Source: Sutterella sp. AM11-39 (lineage in GTDB: Bacteria; Pseudomonadota; Gammaproteobacteria; Burkholderiales; Burkholderiaceae_F). From it: a stretch of 64,000 nt of DNA. Below the pieces are notes generated by a model. That model was given only the letters and a program-made list of their open reading frames with translations, was not told where the DNA came from and did not search any database. The first letter of the stretch is position 1. Each line of letters opens with the position of its first letter. The position numbers and the translations under genes were made by a program. The DNA is taken from NCBI RefSeq assembly GCF_003472385.1, contig NZ_QRLV01000008.1, forward strand, positions 41,580 to 105,579. The letters run 5' to 3'. Of the stretch, positions 8,452-20,800 are shown in pieces.

Positions 8452-11400
8452 TTAGAAGAGATAGGAAGCCTTCAGGTTGAACGTATTGTTCGAACGACCG
8501 TCGTTGCCAAAGCCATACTTGTAGCTCAGGCCGAAGCGAACGGCGTCCGTACCGGCGTTCACGCCGATCGACGCGTTGTAGACGTTGTCGATGACGTCCA
8601 CGTCGCCGATGATCGTTTCAACTTCGGTGTCGCCGATCTGCGGAGCAGCCGTGAAGTCGATTTCCGGAGCAACCTGCCAACCGGAAGCCGTTTCAAAGAC
8701 GCCCTTGATCGTCACACCGATCGGCATTTCGATCACGTTCATCTTGTCCATGCTCAGACCGCGGTAGTCATCCACGTCAATGGATGCCCAACGGACACCG
8801 GCGTGCGGAACAACCTGCAGAACCTTGCCTTCGTATGCCTTCCAGTCGGCGCGAACACCGAGCGAGAAGACCGTGGAATCGAGCGACTCGGAAGCAGAAG
8901 CACCTGCAACAGAACCGCCGATATCGTTGTCAAGCCACAGGTAGGACATATCGCCCGTGAAGGTCAAACCGCCAAAGTCCTTGCCGGCGTACACGGACAG
9001 ACCCCAGAAGTCGGAATCGGTCGAGTACTTGGAAACGGAATCTTCGCTGTCGCCGTCGCCGCTACCGATCGAGAGAGCAGCACCGACGCGAGCGCCTTCA
9101 CCGAAGCCGAAGTCAACGCCGAGCATGCCGCCGTAGATATCGGAGCTGTAGCCGGAATCACCGTAGAGCGAATCGGACTCGTTGGAGCCGTAGAAGACAT
9201 CAGCCCAAACACCGAGGCCCTTCTTGGCATCCAGATTACGCTGGATCAACGCGTTGGAAATCAATTCCATCGAGTCGTAGGCCATGTTGTAGGTACCGGC
9301 CGTAACAGGAGCAACCATGTATTCCTTAGTTGCACGGACACCGTCGTTCGTGAGCTTCTGGTCGTTGCCTTCCCCAACAACGAATCCGGAGGAAGAGCTA
9401 CCGATAGCAGCAAGAACCTTCTGGTTGTCACGGTTTGCACCCTCAGCAAGCACACTGCCGAGAGCTCCCCTGAGGTCTGCATCCGTGGTTACGTCGTCAT
9501 TGATGGATACAACAAGATCCGTGCGTTCGGACGTGCCGGCTTCAGGATCAGCTGCAACGTCTTTGAATTGCACATCCAAGAATGCATTTGAAGACTTAAA
9601 GACTGCCTTGGTATTTCCGGGGGCTTCCAGCGTGCCATCAACCCAAGTCAGTGTCTTGGTGGAATAAAGATTTGCCAAAACACCCGTGCCTTTAGGATTG
9701 AATACCACCTTCTCAGCCTGGAAGACAACATCTCCAGAGGAGAAGGCATCCATATTGACAACGGTAACCACATCGCTACCTACAGCAATACCTTTGCCAC
9801 GCGGACCAACCTGGCCAATCTCGATGTAACCGGTGTCTCCAACACTAACGGTCTTGTCCACATAGAAGCCATTTAAGGCTTCTGTGTCTTCGCCGAACTT
9901 GCCGTCGTTGATAGCACCGCGCAATGCTTCTCCTGCAGCATGATTCGTCGTCAGGATGTTATCGTTGCCACTGGCGCCACCAATGATCACCTTACCATTG
10001 ACTTGGGGTTGATCAACGTCGGCACGTGCATTGGGATTCTGTGGAGGAACGGTACCCAGAACCAACGTAGCATCTTTCGTCAAAGTAACATCAGATTCAA
10101 TCAGTCCAACCTTCAGGACACCCGCATCAACTGTCGTGGTACCTTCACCGGACAAAGTCTGGACATCCAAACCACCCGTAACGGTTGCATTGGCATCGGC
10201 ATTCAACAAAATGTTCTGAGCGGTGTAATTACCCATAACATTCAGCGTACCCGAGACCTCGAGCGTCTCAACGTTGACGTTGCCGGAAGAAGACGCTGAC
10301 GAACCAAGTTGAACATCCGTCGCCTTGACGGCGTTAACCTTGGATTCAGGATCGAAGTGGAAGATGTCCGAACCATTGCCCTCAAGCGTCAAGAGCTTGC
10401 CTTCGCCAGCACCGGAAACCGAGGCAGTTTCGGAGTTACCGAAATTAATGCTGCCGAGAGTGGTTTCGTCCGTAACCGTGAAGGAGCCATTTCCAGCCTG
10501 ACCCACTTGATCAGCAAGGTAGAAACCGCTGGCCTTGGTATCGGTCAGATCTTCGCCCTCAAGGTTAAGCGTTCCTTCGGACAGAGAAACTTGCATTCCT
10601 TCGCCAAACAGGTCCTGGATTTGCTTCAACCGTTCGAGAGTGTAGCTTTCCGTGAAACCGGTAAGGTCCAATACGCCAGTACCGCCAACAAGGTCAATAT
10701 TGCTGTCCTCTGGGGTCCAACCTTGTCCGTCTTCCGTACGATTGAAAAAGTTCTTGTAGTCGAGCTTCAGGATGCCATCGTTTGTCAAAGCACCCTCGGC
10801 TGCACCACCGGCAGTCAACGATCCATTAATGTTCAGTGAGCCACCGTTTTCAACAGTAACCTTGCCTTCATTGTTCTCCTTACCTGCGGAGAATGCGAGA
10901 TCAGTGACGTTAAGTTCCCCGCCTTGAACATTAACGGTACCCTTCTTTGCTACTTCCAAAGTCGAGTAGGTGTACGAACCCGAGACGATGTTCAACGTAC
11001 CAGAAGTCGCTGCCGTGCCAACCTTGAGCTTATCCTGATAATTTGAACCGGCAACCCAAAGCTCGCCACCGTTGAGGTTGTAGACAGATTCAAAGGCCAG
11101 CAATAACGTGTGATGCGGAGTCACACCTTCTTGATTGTGCTCCTGATCCTCGGTGCCACCAGCATTCAGATCCTGAATATTAAAAATGCCGTCTTCATTG
11201 ACAGTGACATTCTTAAACTCGTTGTCATCCTGCCAAATGGATGCATTGAGGCGACCATCATCAATGTTAACCTGACCATAAGTCGAAGCATTACCGTTCT
11301 TGAGGGTAATGTTTGCACCATTACGAATATCAAGTTCCAGATCTTCTGCTTCCGAATCAAGGTCGATCGTATCTACTGCACCGTCAGCTATAAGTTTCGA

Positions 11401-12258
11401 GTCCTCCACGGTGTTCGAGAAATGGATTTTTCCGAGAACCTTGGAAGTCGAGCCAAGAATTACCGTGGCACGATCTGCATCACCCTTAACTTCGATAGCA
11501 GAAGCATTTTCACCTTCTGCAGAGATCGTGCCATTGTTTTCGAACGTGTTGTCACTGGTATTGATCAAAACGCCGTGACCAAAGATGAGGTTGTCGCGTA
11601 CTTCTGTGATTTCACCAACATTGATCGTGCCATTGTTAACTGCAGTCGAGCCCGAAGCTCCACCAAGTTCAATACCGGCCCCCTGATCTAAAACGGTGAT
11701 CGTACCGTTAACGCCATTCTCGATGTGACTGGCAACACCCGTCTCAACAGTCATGCCATAGGCATTCTTAGCGACAATGTCACCCTCGTTGACGACAGTA
11801 GCACCGCCCCCGGCCATCATGCCTTTTTGGGACCAGGACTTAGCGTCTTTACCGGCCTGGATATAAATCTTGCCGGTATTGGTCAACTTAACGCCCGTTC
11901 CTTTGGCGTTCAACGCGTGAGACTGAGTACCACTACCAGTTGCCGTTACCCAAATTTCCTTCCCCTCGATGACGTGATCACCTTCGGTGGAAATCGATAC
12001 AAAACCAGTCTTACCTTCACTCTGAACATAGTTGTACTGGCTCTGCGTCAAGTCCTCAACTGTCTTATAGCGATCCGTGGTCTCTTCAATCCCCTCAGGA
12101 TCGGCCCAGCCCTGAGCCATAACCGTACCCATTGCGAGTGCGGCCGCTGCGGCGATCACAATCTTGGCAGCCTTTTTGTGGGGAGTTGCAGCTGCTTCGC
12201 TGGCAACAACCATCGTGCCGCGAACCTTGCTGAACACAACTTTAAACGTCCGATTCAT
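8452..12258 (-). CDS. Type Va autotransporter with ESPR signal peptide
   Basis: 1268-residue surface or secreted protein. Residues 1-24 (MNRTFKVVFSKVRGTMVVASE) are an extended signal peptide region (ESPR). A basic stretch and hydrophobic core follow, with probable cleavage after TVMA near residue 48. The passenger (about 50-990) is rich in Gly, Asn, Thr and Val with the periodic short-strand pattern of a right-handed beta-helix (for example NVETLEVSGTLNVMGNYTAQ). The last ~265 residues, from GLGVWADVFYGS, form a 12-strand translocator barrel ending in aromatic NLKASYLF. AAGGAG lies 6 bases before the ATG. Passenger DNA is richer in AT and less codon-biased than neighbouring genes. Adhesin-like role inferred; substrate unknown. 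Expression is probably governed by the poly-G promoter upstream. Confidence 0.93.
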   Translation of the reverse strand: MNRTFKVVFSKVRGTMVVASEAAATPHKKAAKIVIAAAAALAMGTVMAQGWADPEGIEETTDRYKTVEDLTQSQYNYVQSEGKTGFVSISTEGDHVIEGKEIWVTATGSGTQSHALNAKGTGVKLTNTGKIYIQAGKDAKSWSQKGMMAGGGATVVNEGDIVAKNAYGMTVETGVASHIENGVNGTITVLDQGAGIELGGASGSTAVNNGTINVGEITEVRDNLIFGHGVLINTSDNTFENNGTISAEGENASAIEVKGDADRATVILGSTSKVLGKIHFSNTVEDSKLIADGAVDTIDLDSEAEDLELDIRNGANITLKNGNASTYGQVNIDDGRLNASIWQDDNEFKNVTVNEDGIFNIQDLNAGGTEDQEHNQEGVTPHHTLLLAFESVYNLNGGELWVAGSNYQDKLKVGTAATSGTLNIVSGSYTYSTLEVAKKGTVNVQGGELNVTDLAFSAGKENNEGKVTVENGGSLNINGSLTAGGAAEGALTNDGILKLDYKNFFNRTEDGQGWTPEDSNIDLVGGTGVLDLTGFTESYTLERLKQIQDLFGEGMQVSLSEGTLNLEGEDLTDTKASGFYLADQVGQAGNGSFTVTDETTLGSINFGNSETASVSGAGEGKLLTLEGNGSDIFHFDPESKVNAVKATDVQLGSSASSSGNVNVETLEVSGTLNVMGNYTAQNILLNADANATVTGGLDVQTLSGEGTTTVDAGVLKVGLIESDVTLTKDATLVLGTVPPQNPNARADVDQPQVNGKVIIGGASGNDNILTTNHAAGEALRGAINDGKFGEDTEALNGFYVDKTVSVGDTGYIEIGQVGPRGKGIAVGSDVVTVVNMDAFSSGDVVFQAEKVVFNPKGTGVLANLYSTKTLTWVDGTLEAPGNTKAVFKSSNAFLDVQFKDVAADPEAGTSERTDLVVSINDDVTTDADLRGALGSVLAEGANRDNQKVLAAIGSSSSGFVVGEGNDQKLTNDGVRATKEYMVAPVTAGTYNMAYDSMELISNALIQRNLDAKKGLGVWADVFYGSNESDSLYGDSGYSSDIYGGMLGVDFGFGEGARVGAALSIGSGDGDSEDSVSKYSTDSDFWGLSVYAGKDFGGLTFTGDMSYLWLDNDIGGSVAGASASESLDSTVFSLGVRADWKAYEGKVLQVVPHAGVRWASIDVDDYRGLSMDKMNVIEMPIGVTIKGVFETASGWQVAPEIDFTAAPQIGDTEVETIIGDVDVIDNVYNASIGVNAGTDAVRFGLSYKYGFGNDGRSNNTFNLKASYLF

Positions 12259-12297
12259 TCGTAACTCCTTGGTTAGGTTGGACTAAAGTTGTGCAAC

Positions 12298-12327
12298 AGG
12301 CTACCCCCCCCGTTTGCCGTTTGTCAA
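12298..12327 (-). promoter_or_regulatory. Autotransporter promoter with G8 tract in the spacer (candidate phase-variable)
   Basis: On the minus strand a consensus -35 TTGACA (12322-12327) is separated by 18 bases from a weak -10 TAGCCT (12298-12303). The spacer ends in eight consecutive G (12304-12311 as C on the plus strand). The predicted start is about 32 bases upstream of the ATG. A change of one G alters the -35/-10 distance, as in phase-variable promoters with homopolymer spacers. Confidence 0.65.
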
Positions 12328-12350
12328 GATGTTCTCAGGAAAACGCCAAC

Positions 12351-12368
12351 TGTGGTATCCGTCCCACA
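12351..12368. promoter_or_regulatory. Small inverted repeat upstream of the autotransporter promoter
   Basis: TGTGG-N8-CCACA about 25 bases upstream of the -35. It could be an operator. It is not a CRP site because the spacing is 8 rather than 6. Weak evidence. Confidence 0.25.
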
Positions 12369-12446
12369 ATCAGGACAATTTCAATTAAGTAGCTGATTTT
12401 TAAAGAGTTTTTGATTTGTTTGGAAATAAACGCCCGTGTCGCTGAT

Positions 12447-12469
12447 GCTTTTTTGCAACGCAAAAAAGC
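12447..12469. other. A/T-rich hairpin downstream of trmD
   Basis: GCTTTTTTGC-AAC-GCAAAAAAGC perfect 10-bp inverted repeat just past the trmD stop. It has no T-run after it on the minus strand, so it is at best a weak terminator or a 3'-end stabilising hairpin. Confidence 0.45.
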
Positions 12470-12479
12470 GGCTTTCCTG

Positions 12480-13232
12480 CTATTTTTCTGACGTCAGCGA
12501 CAAGAGGATTTTTTCGTCGTTCTTGGTCAAAAGCCCTTGCGACCTAGCTTTCCCAATGAGCTCTGGTCTGTTTTTAACCGTTGCTTCCAGACTCTTTTCA
12601 CGACGCCACTTTTCGATGTTGGCATGGTGTCCCGTGAGCAACACATCAGGCACACGCATGCCGTGCCACTCTTCGGGGCGGGTGTAGTGCGGCGCGTCCA
12701 GAAGCCCCGTTGAAAACGACTCGTCAGAGGCCGACAAATCCTTGATTGCGCCAGGCAGCTGACGCACGATGGCGTCAATCAATGCGCAGGCGGCCAGTTC
12801 TGCTCCTGAAAGCACAAAGTCACCCAGACTGATGAGTTCATCAACACAAGTGTTCAGGAAACGCTCGTCAATGCCCTCGTAACGACCGCAAATCAGCACC
12901 AGCTGCAAATCGTCACACGTGGAAAACGCGCGTACGCGTGCGTCCGTCAAATGCGCTGCCGACGGAGCAAAAGCGAGCACGCGGCCGTTGTTGCCCGAAG
13001 CGCGAATGCACTGCAGCGTTTGATACAGCGGTTCGGCCATCATCACCATGCCGGGACCGCCCCCGAAAGGACGATCGTCAACGGTGCGATGCACGTCGGT
13101 CGTCACATCGCGCGGATTCCAGAAATGCACGTTCCAGAGTCCCCGTTTCATGGCTCGGGACGTGATGCCGAAATCTTTCACCGCCGTGAAGATTTCCGGG
13201 AAAAGCGTAATGACGTCAAAGCGCGCTGCCAC
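12480..13232 (-). CDS. trmD: tRNA (guanine37-N1)-methyltransferase
   Basis: SPOUT-fold methyltransferase making m1G37 in tRNAs to prevent +1 frameshifting. 250 residues. Landmarks are RFDVITLFPEIF at the N-terminus, VDDRPFGGGPGMVMM, the knot region LICGRYEGIDERF, GDFVLSGAELAA, and YTRPEEWHGMRVPDVLLTGHHANIEKWRR. The start is GTG at 13232 with GGAAA about 9 bases upstream. It follows rimM by 15 bases, so it is co-transcribed with rimM. Confidence 0.97.
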   Translation of the reverse strand: MAARFDVITLFPEIFTAVKDFGITSRAMKRGLWNVHFWNPRDVTTDVHRTVDDRPFGGGPGMVMMAEPLYQTLQCIRASGNNGRVLAFAPSAAHLTDARVRAFSTCDDLQLVLICGRYEGIDERFLNTCVDELISLGDFVLSGAELAACALIDAIVRQLPGAIKDLSASDESFSTGLLDAPHYTRPEEWHGMRVPDVLLTGHHANIEKWRREKSLEATVKNRPELIGKARSQGLLTKNDEKILLSLTSEK

Positions 13233-13247
13233 GATTCAATTTCCTCG

Positions 13248-13772
13248 TTAAATCCAGGACGGATCCCAATCGACGCGCACGACGCCTTCATCGAGATCCA
13301 CTTCCAGCACGTATTGCTCGACGTCGGGAATCAGGTACACGGCGTCCTTGCCGTTCACCTTCGGACCACCTTCGACCTTGAAGATGTCCTGCACGGTGTT
13401 GGTACCGATTTCGGTCACGCGTCCGAGTTCAACGCCTTGCTGATTGACGACGGGCAGCCCGATCACGTCTGCAGCCCACACTTCGCCTTCGCCGGCTTCC
13501 GGGAAGTCTTCACGCAGCACGCCGATGCGGCCGCGCAAAGCATCGGCGTCTTCCTTGTTGAGAACGCCAGTGATGCGGGCAATGAGCATCTGGCCGTGAA
13601 CCTTGAGTTCCTCGACTTCGAGCGTCTTGGTGTTGCCGCGGATGTCAGTCAGGAACCAGCGCTTGGTCGCGGCAAGAATTTCCGGTTCTTCAAAAGGCAC
13701 CACGCGAACCCAGCCGCGTACGCCGTAAGCGCCGTTGGTACGGCCCACTGTCAGGATTTTGTTGTCGGACAT
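13248..13772 (-). CDS. rimM: 16S rRNA processing protein RimM
   Basis: Assembly factor for the 30S head that binds S19. 174 residues: N-terminal beta-barrel (VGRTNGAYGVRGWVRVVPF), then the PRC-barrel domain (VWAADVIGLPVVNQQGVELGRV). The start is ATG at 13772. The sequence directly before it has no recognisable Shine-Dalgarno, and a strong terminator ends only about 20 bases upstream, so expression must depend on read-through, antitermination or an unseen short promoter. Confidence 0.96.
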   Translation of the reverse strand: MSDNKILTVGRTNGAYGVRGWVRVVPFEEPEILAATKRWFLTDIRGNTKTLEVEELKVHGQMLIARITGVLNKEDADALRGRIGVLREDFPEAGEGEVWAADVIGLPVVNQQGVELGRVTEIGTNTVQDIFKVEGGPKVNGKDAVYLIPDVEQYVLEVDLDEGVVRVDWDPSWI

Positions 13773-13790
13773 AAAACCAAAATCGGAAAT

Positions 13791-13831
13791 TAAAAAAGCG
13801 GCCTCTCCGTTTTCCGGAAAGACCGCCTTCG
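13791..13831 (-). terminator. Strong terminator/attenuator immediately upstream of rimM
   Basis: On the minus strand GCGGTCTTTCCG pairs with CGGAGAGGCCGC (12 pairs with three G-T) around a loop of about 5 bases, followed by T6. It lies between rpsP and rimM, and its T-run ends about 18 bases before the rimM ATG. The short CGCC-GAA-GGCG hairpin overlapping its 5' arm could compete with it. Confidence 0.8.
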
Positions 13832-14048
13832 GCGTTGGTGAGACGTCACTATTCTTGATCAGGAAACCGCCGGGTACTGCGAGTTAGATACCGAACCCAT
13901 CTCAAAGAGGATAGCCGTCGGCGCATTCGGGTGTGCTTGGACACGAGAGGCACGGCACCGAAGCAGCGAGGTTCGCAGGCAGTCCGTCTGACGGTCGGGT
14001 TAATTTTCCTTCGTTTGAAAGTTCCGTCTTACGTCGTCTTGTCGCTGA
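13832..14048 (-). ncRNA. Structured-looking leader or small RNA between rpsP and rimM
   Basis: A 217-base stretch with no ORF, between the rpsP stop and the terminator in front of rimM. Read on the minus strand it has several local inverted repeats (CCGTC/GACGG, GTGT/ACAC, GGTA/TACC) and a longer-range CGAACC/GGTTCG pairing. It may be a cis-acting leader controlling read-through into rimM-trmD, or a small RNA released from the rpsP transcript. I compared it by eye with SRP RNA, RNase P, tmRNA, 6S and 5S and found no match. Confidence 0.4.
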
Positions 14049-14300
14049 TTAGGCGGCAGCCTTCTTGGCACCCTTGAGGATGCGGGCGACGGTGTCGCTC
14101 ATCTGAGCGCCGTTCTTGACCCAGTGAGCCACGCGTTCTTCATTGAACGTCAGGCGCTGCGGGCCTTCGGCGATCATCGGGTTGTAGAAGCCCAGACGTT
14201 CGTTGAAGCGGCCGTCACGACGATTGCGGGAATCGGTCACGACGATGTTGTAGAAGGGACGCTTCTTGGAGCCCGAGCGGGACAGACGAATGATAACCAT
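14049..14300 (-). CDS. rpsP: 30S ribosomal protein S16
   Basis: 83-residue small-subunit protein with the standard N-terminus [41 protein letters not shown] and body [29 protein letters not shown] at 14300 preceded by GAGG. First gene of the rpsP-rimM-trmD cluster, with its own promoter just downstream of ligA. Confidence 0.98.
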   Translation of the reverse strand: MVIIRLSRSGSKKRPFYNIVVTDSRNRRDGRFNERLGFYNPMIAEGPQRLTFNEERVAHWVKNGAQMSDTVARILKGAKKAAA

Positions 14301-14420
14301 TGTATTTTTCCTCTTTTAAATCAATGCGCCCGTACCAGGCGCTTTCAAAATTTGCCGTCTTGCCAACCGGCAAGTACGGGACGCAAAACCGCCGCACGCA
14401 GCCGCTTTGCGAAAGGCGCA

Positions 14421-14450
14421 ATTTTACGCGCAAATTTCCTAAAAAATCAA
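14421..14450 (-). promoter_or_regulatory. Sigma-70-type promoter for rpsP
   Basis: On the minus strand TTGATT (14445-14450), 18-base spacer, TAAAAT (14421-14426). It overlaps the sequence just after the ligA stop and would start transcription about 115 bases upstream of rpsP. Confidence 0.55.
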
Positions 14451-14453
14451 GCC

Positions 14454-17842
<3,389 letters not shown>

Positions 17843-17897
17843 GCGCCTGACTCCGTTAACGTTTGAACAATCGGAAATTGTAGTGCAAGAGACCGTT

Positions 17898-20800
17898 TTA
17901 TTGGGCTGCCATCTCGGAGGCCTGCTCCACATCCACTGATACGACACGAGAAACGCCGGGCTCTTTCATGGTAACGCCGACCAGGGTTCGCAAATGCTCC
18001 ATCGTGACTCGGTGATGCGTAATCATCATGAACTGCGTGTTGCTGCTCATCTGCAGGATGCGACGGGCCAGTCGATCCTGATTGGCTTCATCGAGCGGTG
18101 CGTCGACTTCGTCAAGCAAACAGAAGGGAGCCGGGTTGAGTTTGAAGATGGCAAAGACGAGCGCCGTGGCCGTCATTGCCTGCTCTCCGCCCGAAAGCAG
18201 TTTGACGCTGGCGTTTTTCTTGCCCGGCGGCTGAGCCGACACCTCGACGCCCGCTTCCAGAATCTCTTCGCCGCTCATCCGCAGTTCGGCACTGCCGCCG
18301 CCGAAAAGCCCCGTAAACATCTCCCGGAAGTTCTTGTTGACCTCCGTAAATGTGGTGCGCAACAGCTCTCGGGTTTCGGCATCGATCTTGCGAATCGTTG
18401 CTTCCAGGTTGGCGATGGCTTCTTCCAAGTCCGCCACCTGTCGTTCGGTTTCTTCCATCGCGCGGCGGCTTTCCTGAAGGTTCTCAAGCGCGGCATGGTT
18501 GACCGCTCCCAGCGCGGCAATGGCTTCGTTTAGGCGCGAAACGCGGCTCTTGAGCGTGGACGCGCGCAACCCCTCTTCCTGCACCTGCAACGCCAGCGCC
18601 TGACGATCGGCCTGAGCGGCATCCAAGTGCTCGGTAAAGACCGCGCTTTGCGTAATCCAGCTTTCTCGGCGCACCTTGAGGTCCGCGATTTCCTGCAGCA
18701 ACGGCGTCTGGGCGGCGTTCAAATCCGCATTGCGGGTGCGTGCGGCTTCAAGTTCCTCTTCGGCTCGGGCGCACTCAGCCTCGGCCGCCTTGTGCGCTTC
18801 GTTTTTGCCGTTGAGTTCCTCAAGCACGCGCGACAGCCCCTCGCGTTGGGCAGTCTCGTCCAGGCTTTCGCGGCGAGCGGCCAGTTCTTCCATATGCGCC
18901 GTCAGATTTTCAATTTCCTCGTCGGCTCCGCTCTGTCGCTCCTTCGCATCGCGCACGCGTTCCTGATTGGTCTGCAACTGCACGCGCATGAGTTCGATCT
19001 GACTTTCCAGACTTCTGACTTTTTCCGTCAGAGCCGACGAAGCGTGTTCAGCCTCTTCAAGCGCCACCTTGGCGTCAAGCGTCTTTTGTTGAACCTCTGC
19101 AAGCGTCTGATCAGCTTGCTCGAACGCCGCATCCGTCTCTTCCTGCTGCGCCATGAGTTCTTCGTGACGCATTTTCAGTTCGGCTTCCTGATCGGCCGTT
19201 CGACGGCTCTTTTCACGCCAGGCATCAATGGCGGCGGACAGTGCCGAATATTCGACCTGCAGCATGTGCAGCTCGTTGCGGCTTGCATCGGCCGCGCGGC
19301 TCGTTTCGGCAGCCTGCGCTTGAGCCACTTTCAGGGCCCCCTGCTGAGCCACCAGTTTTTCGTCAATCGCATCGAGCTCATCGCGCTCGCGTGTGGACTG
19401 TTCCGAAAGCGTGCGAATTTCGGCCGCCCGAGACATGACGCCGGCACTTTCGCTCTCCTCAGCCCAGAAGCTGATCGAAATCGCGTCAACAATATGGCCC
19501 TTTGGCGTGACAAAACGCTCGCCACGGGCAAGTTCCGAGCGTCGAGCCACCGCCTCATCGAGCGTATCGGTGACATAAACGCCGGCAAGCCATTCCTCGA
19601 GCGCCCCTTTTACCTTAGGGTCGTCCGAGGCGACTTTTTCGGCAAGCGGTTTGGCAAGCTTAGGCAGAGATGCCGTCTGCCCCTTGGGCTCACCGTAAAA
19701 CACGAGGCGCGCGGGAGGCGGATCGTATTCAAAACCGGCCGCTCGTTCGAGAACGCTCATGTTGAGCGCCCCTGCTTTGGCGCTTAACACCGCTTCGAGC
19801 GCCACGGCCCAACCGTCTTCAACCGTAATCTTTTCGAAAAGACGCGCGGCTTGGGAGAGTCCCATTTTGCCGAGCCATGCCGGAAGCTTGCCTTCGGCCT
19901 GAGACTTTTGCTGCAGCGCTTCAAGCGCCTGCAGTCGAGCTACGGTACGGGCGTGAATCGCACTCAGGCGTTCCTTTTGAGCACGGGTCTCATCGTTGGC
20001 GTTGCGAGACAACTCAAGCTCGGTCTTTTTTTCCTCAACCGTTGCCGTCAGTTCTTCAAACTGCGCCTGCGTCTCTTCAATCAGCGCCGAAAGCTCGGCA
20101 AAGCGCTCTTCATCGGGCGCCTGCCCCGATCGGCGCTCGGCTTCGATCGCTTCCAGCCGCGCTTCAACGTCGTTTAATTCACGCGTCAAAGCCTGCATCT
20201 GGACGTTTAGAACTTCCATTCGCTTTTCATGTGCGGCAGCATCCTGTCGGGCCTTTTCGTAAGCCTCTTTTTTCTCCTCGCATTCCTGCTGAAGTTCCAG
20301 TGCGCTTTCCTGAGCGGCCGCACACTCTTCGGTCATGGCCTCAGCGTTTTCGCGCAGTTCCTGCTCCTTGGCGGCGAGTTCGGCCAACCGACTCAAAGCG
20401 GTATCCCGTTCGTTGCGGCGTCGTGCAATGCTCTCTGCCGCATTGGCGATTTCGCGGGCAAGCGAATCCTTTTCCGTAATGATGCGTGCAATCGCCCCTT
20501 CGAGTTCAGTGACGCGGGCATTGGCCTGCCAAGCCGCTTCGCGCGCCTTGTCAGCCGCTTCGCGCCTAACGCGGGCCTCTTCCTTTAAAGCATCAATCTG
20601 CGTTGTAAGTTTTTGCAGTTCGCCTCTTCCCTGCAGCAAATCGGCTTCACGCGCCGCAATCTGCGCGTTGACCTTATTGACCGCCGCTCCCGCATCTTGC
20701 TCCTGCAGGAAGTACCACAAGAGTTCCGCCGTATCCCTTTGGCCGGTGAGTTCCTTCCATCGAGCGGCCACTTCGGCTTCGGCCGTCAGGCGCTCGATTT

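Noticed and set aside
12351..12368. CRP-binding site upstream of the autotransporter
   Set aside because: Half-sites TGTGG/CCACA are 8 apart rather than 6 and lack the A/T of the consensus; kept only as a generic inverted repeat.
13861..14040. Possible 5S, SRP, RNase P, tmRNA or 6S RNA in the rpsP-rimM gap
   Set aside because: Short resemblances (a GAACCCATCTCA-like stretch, a GAAGCAGC-like stretch) do not extend to the conserved cores of any of these RNAs.
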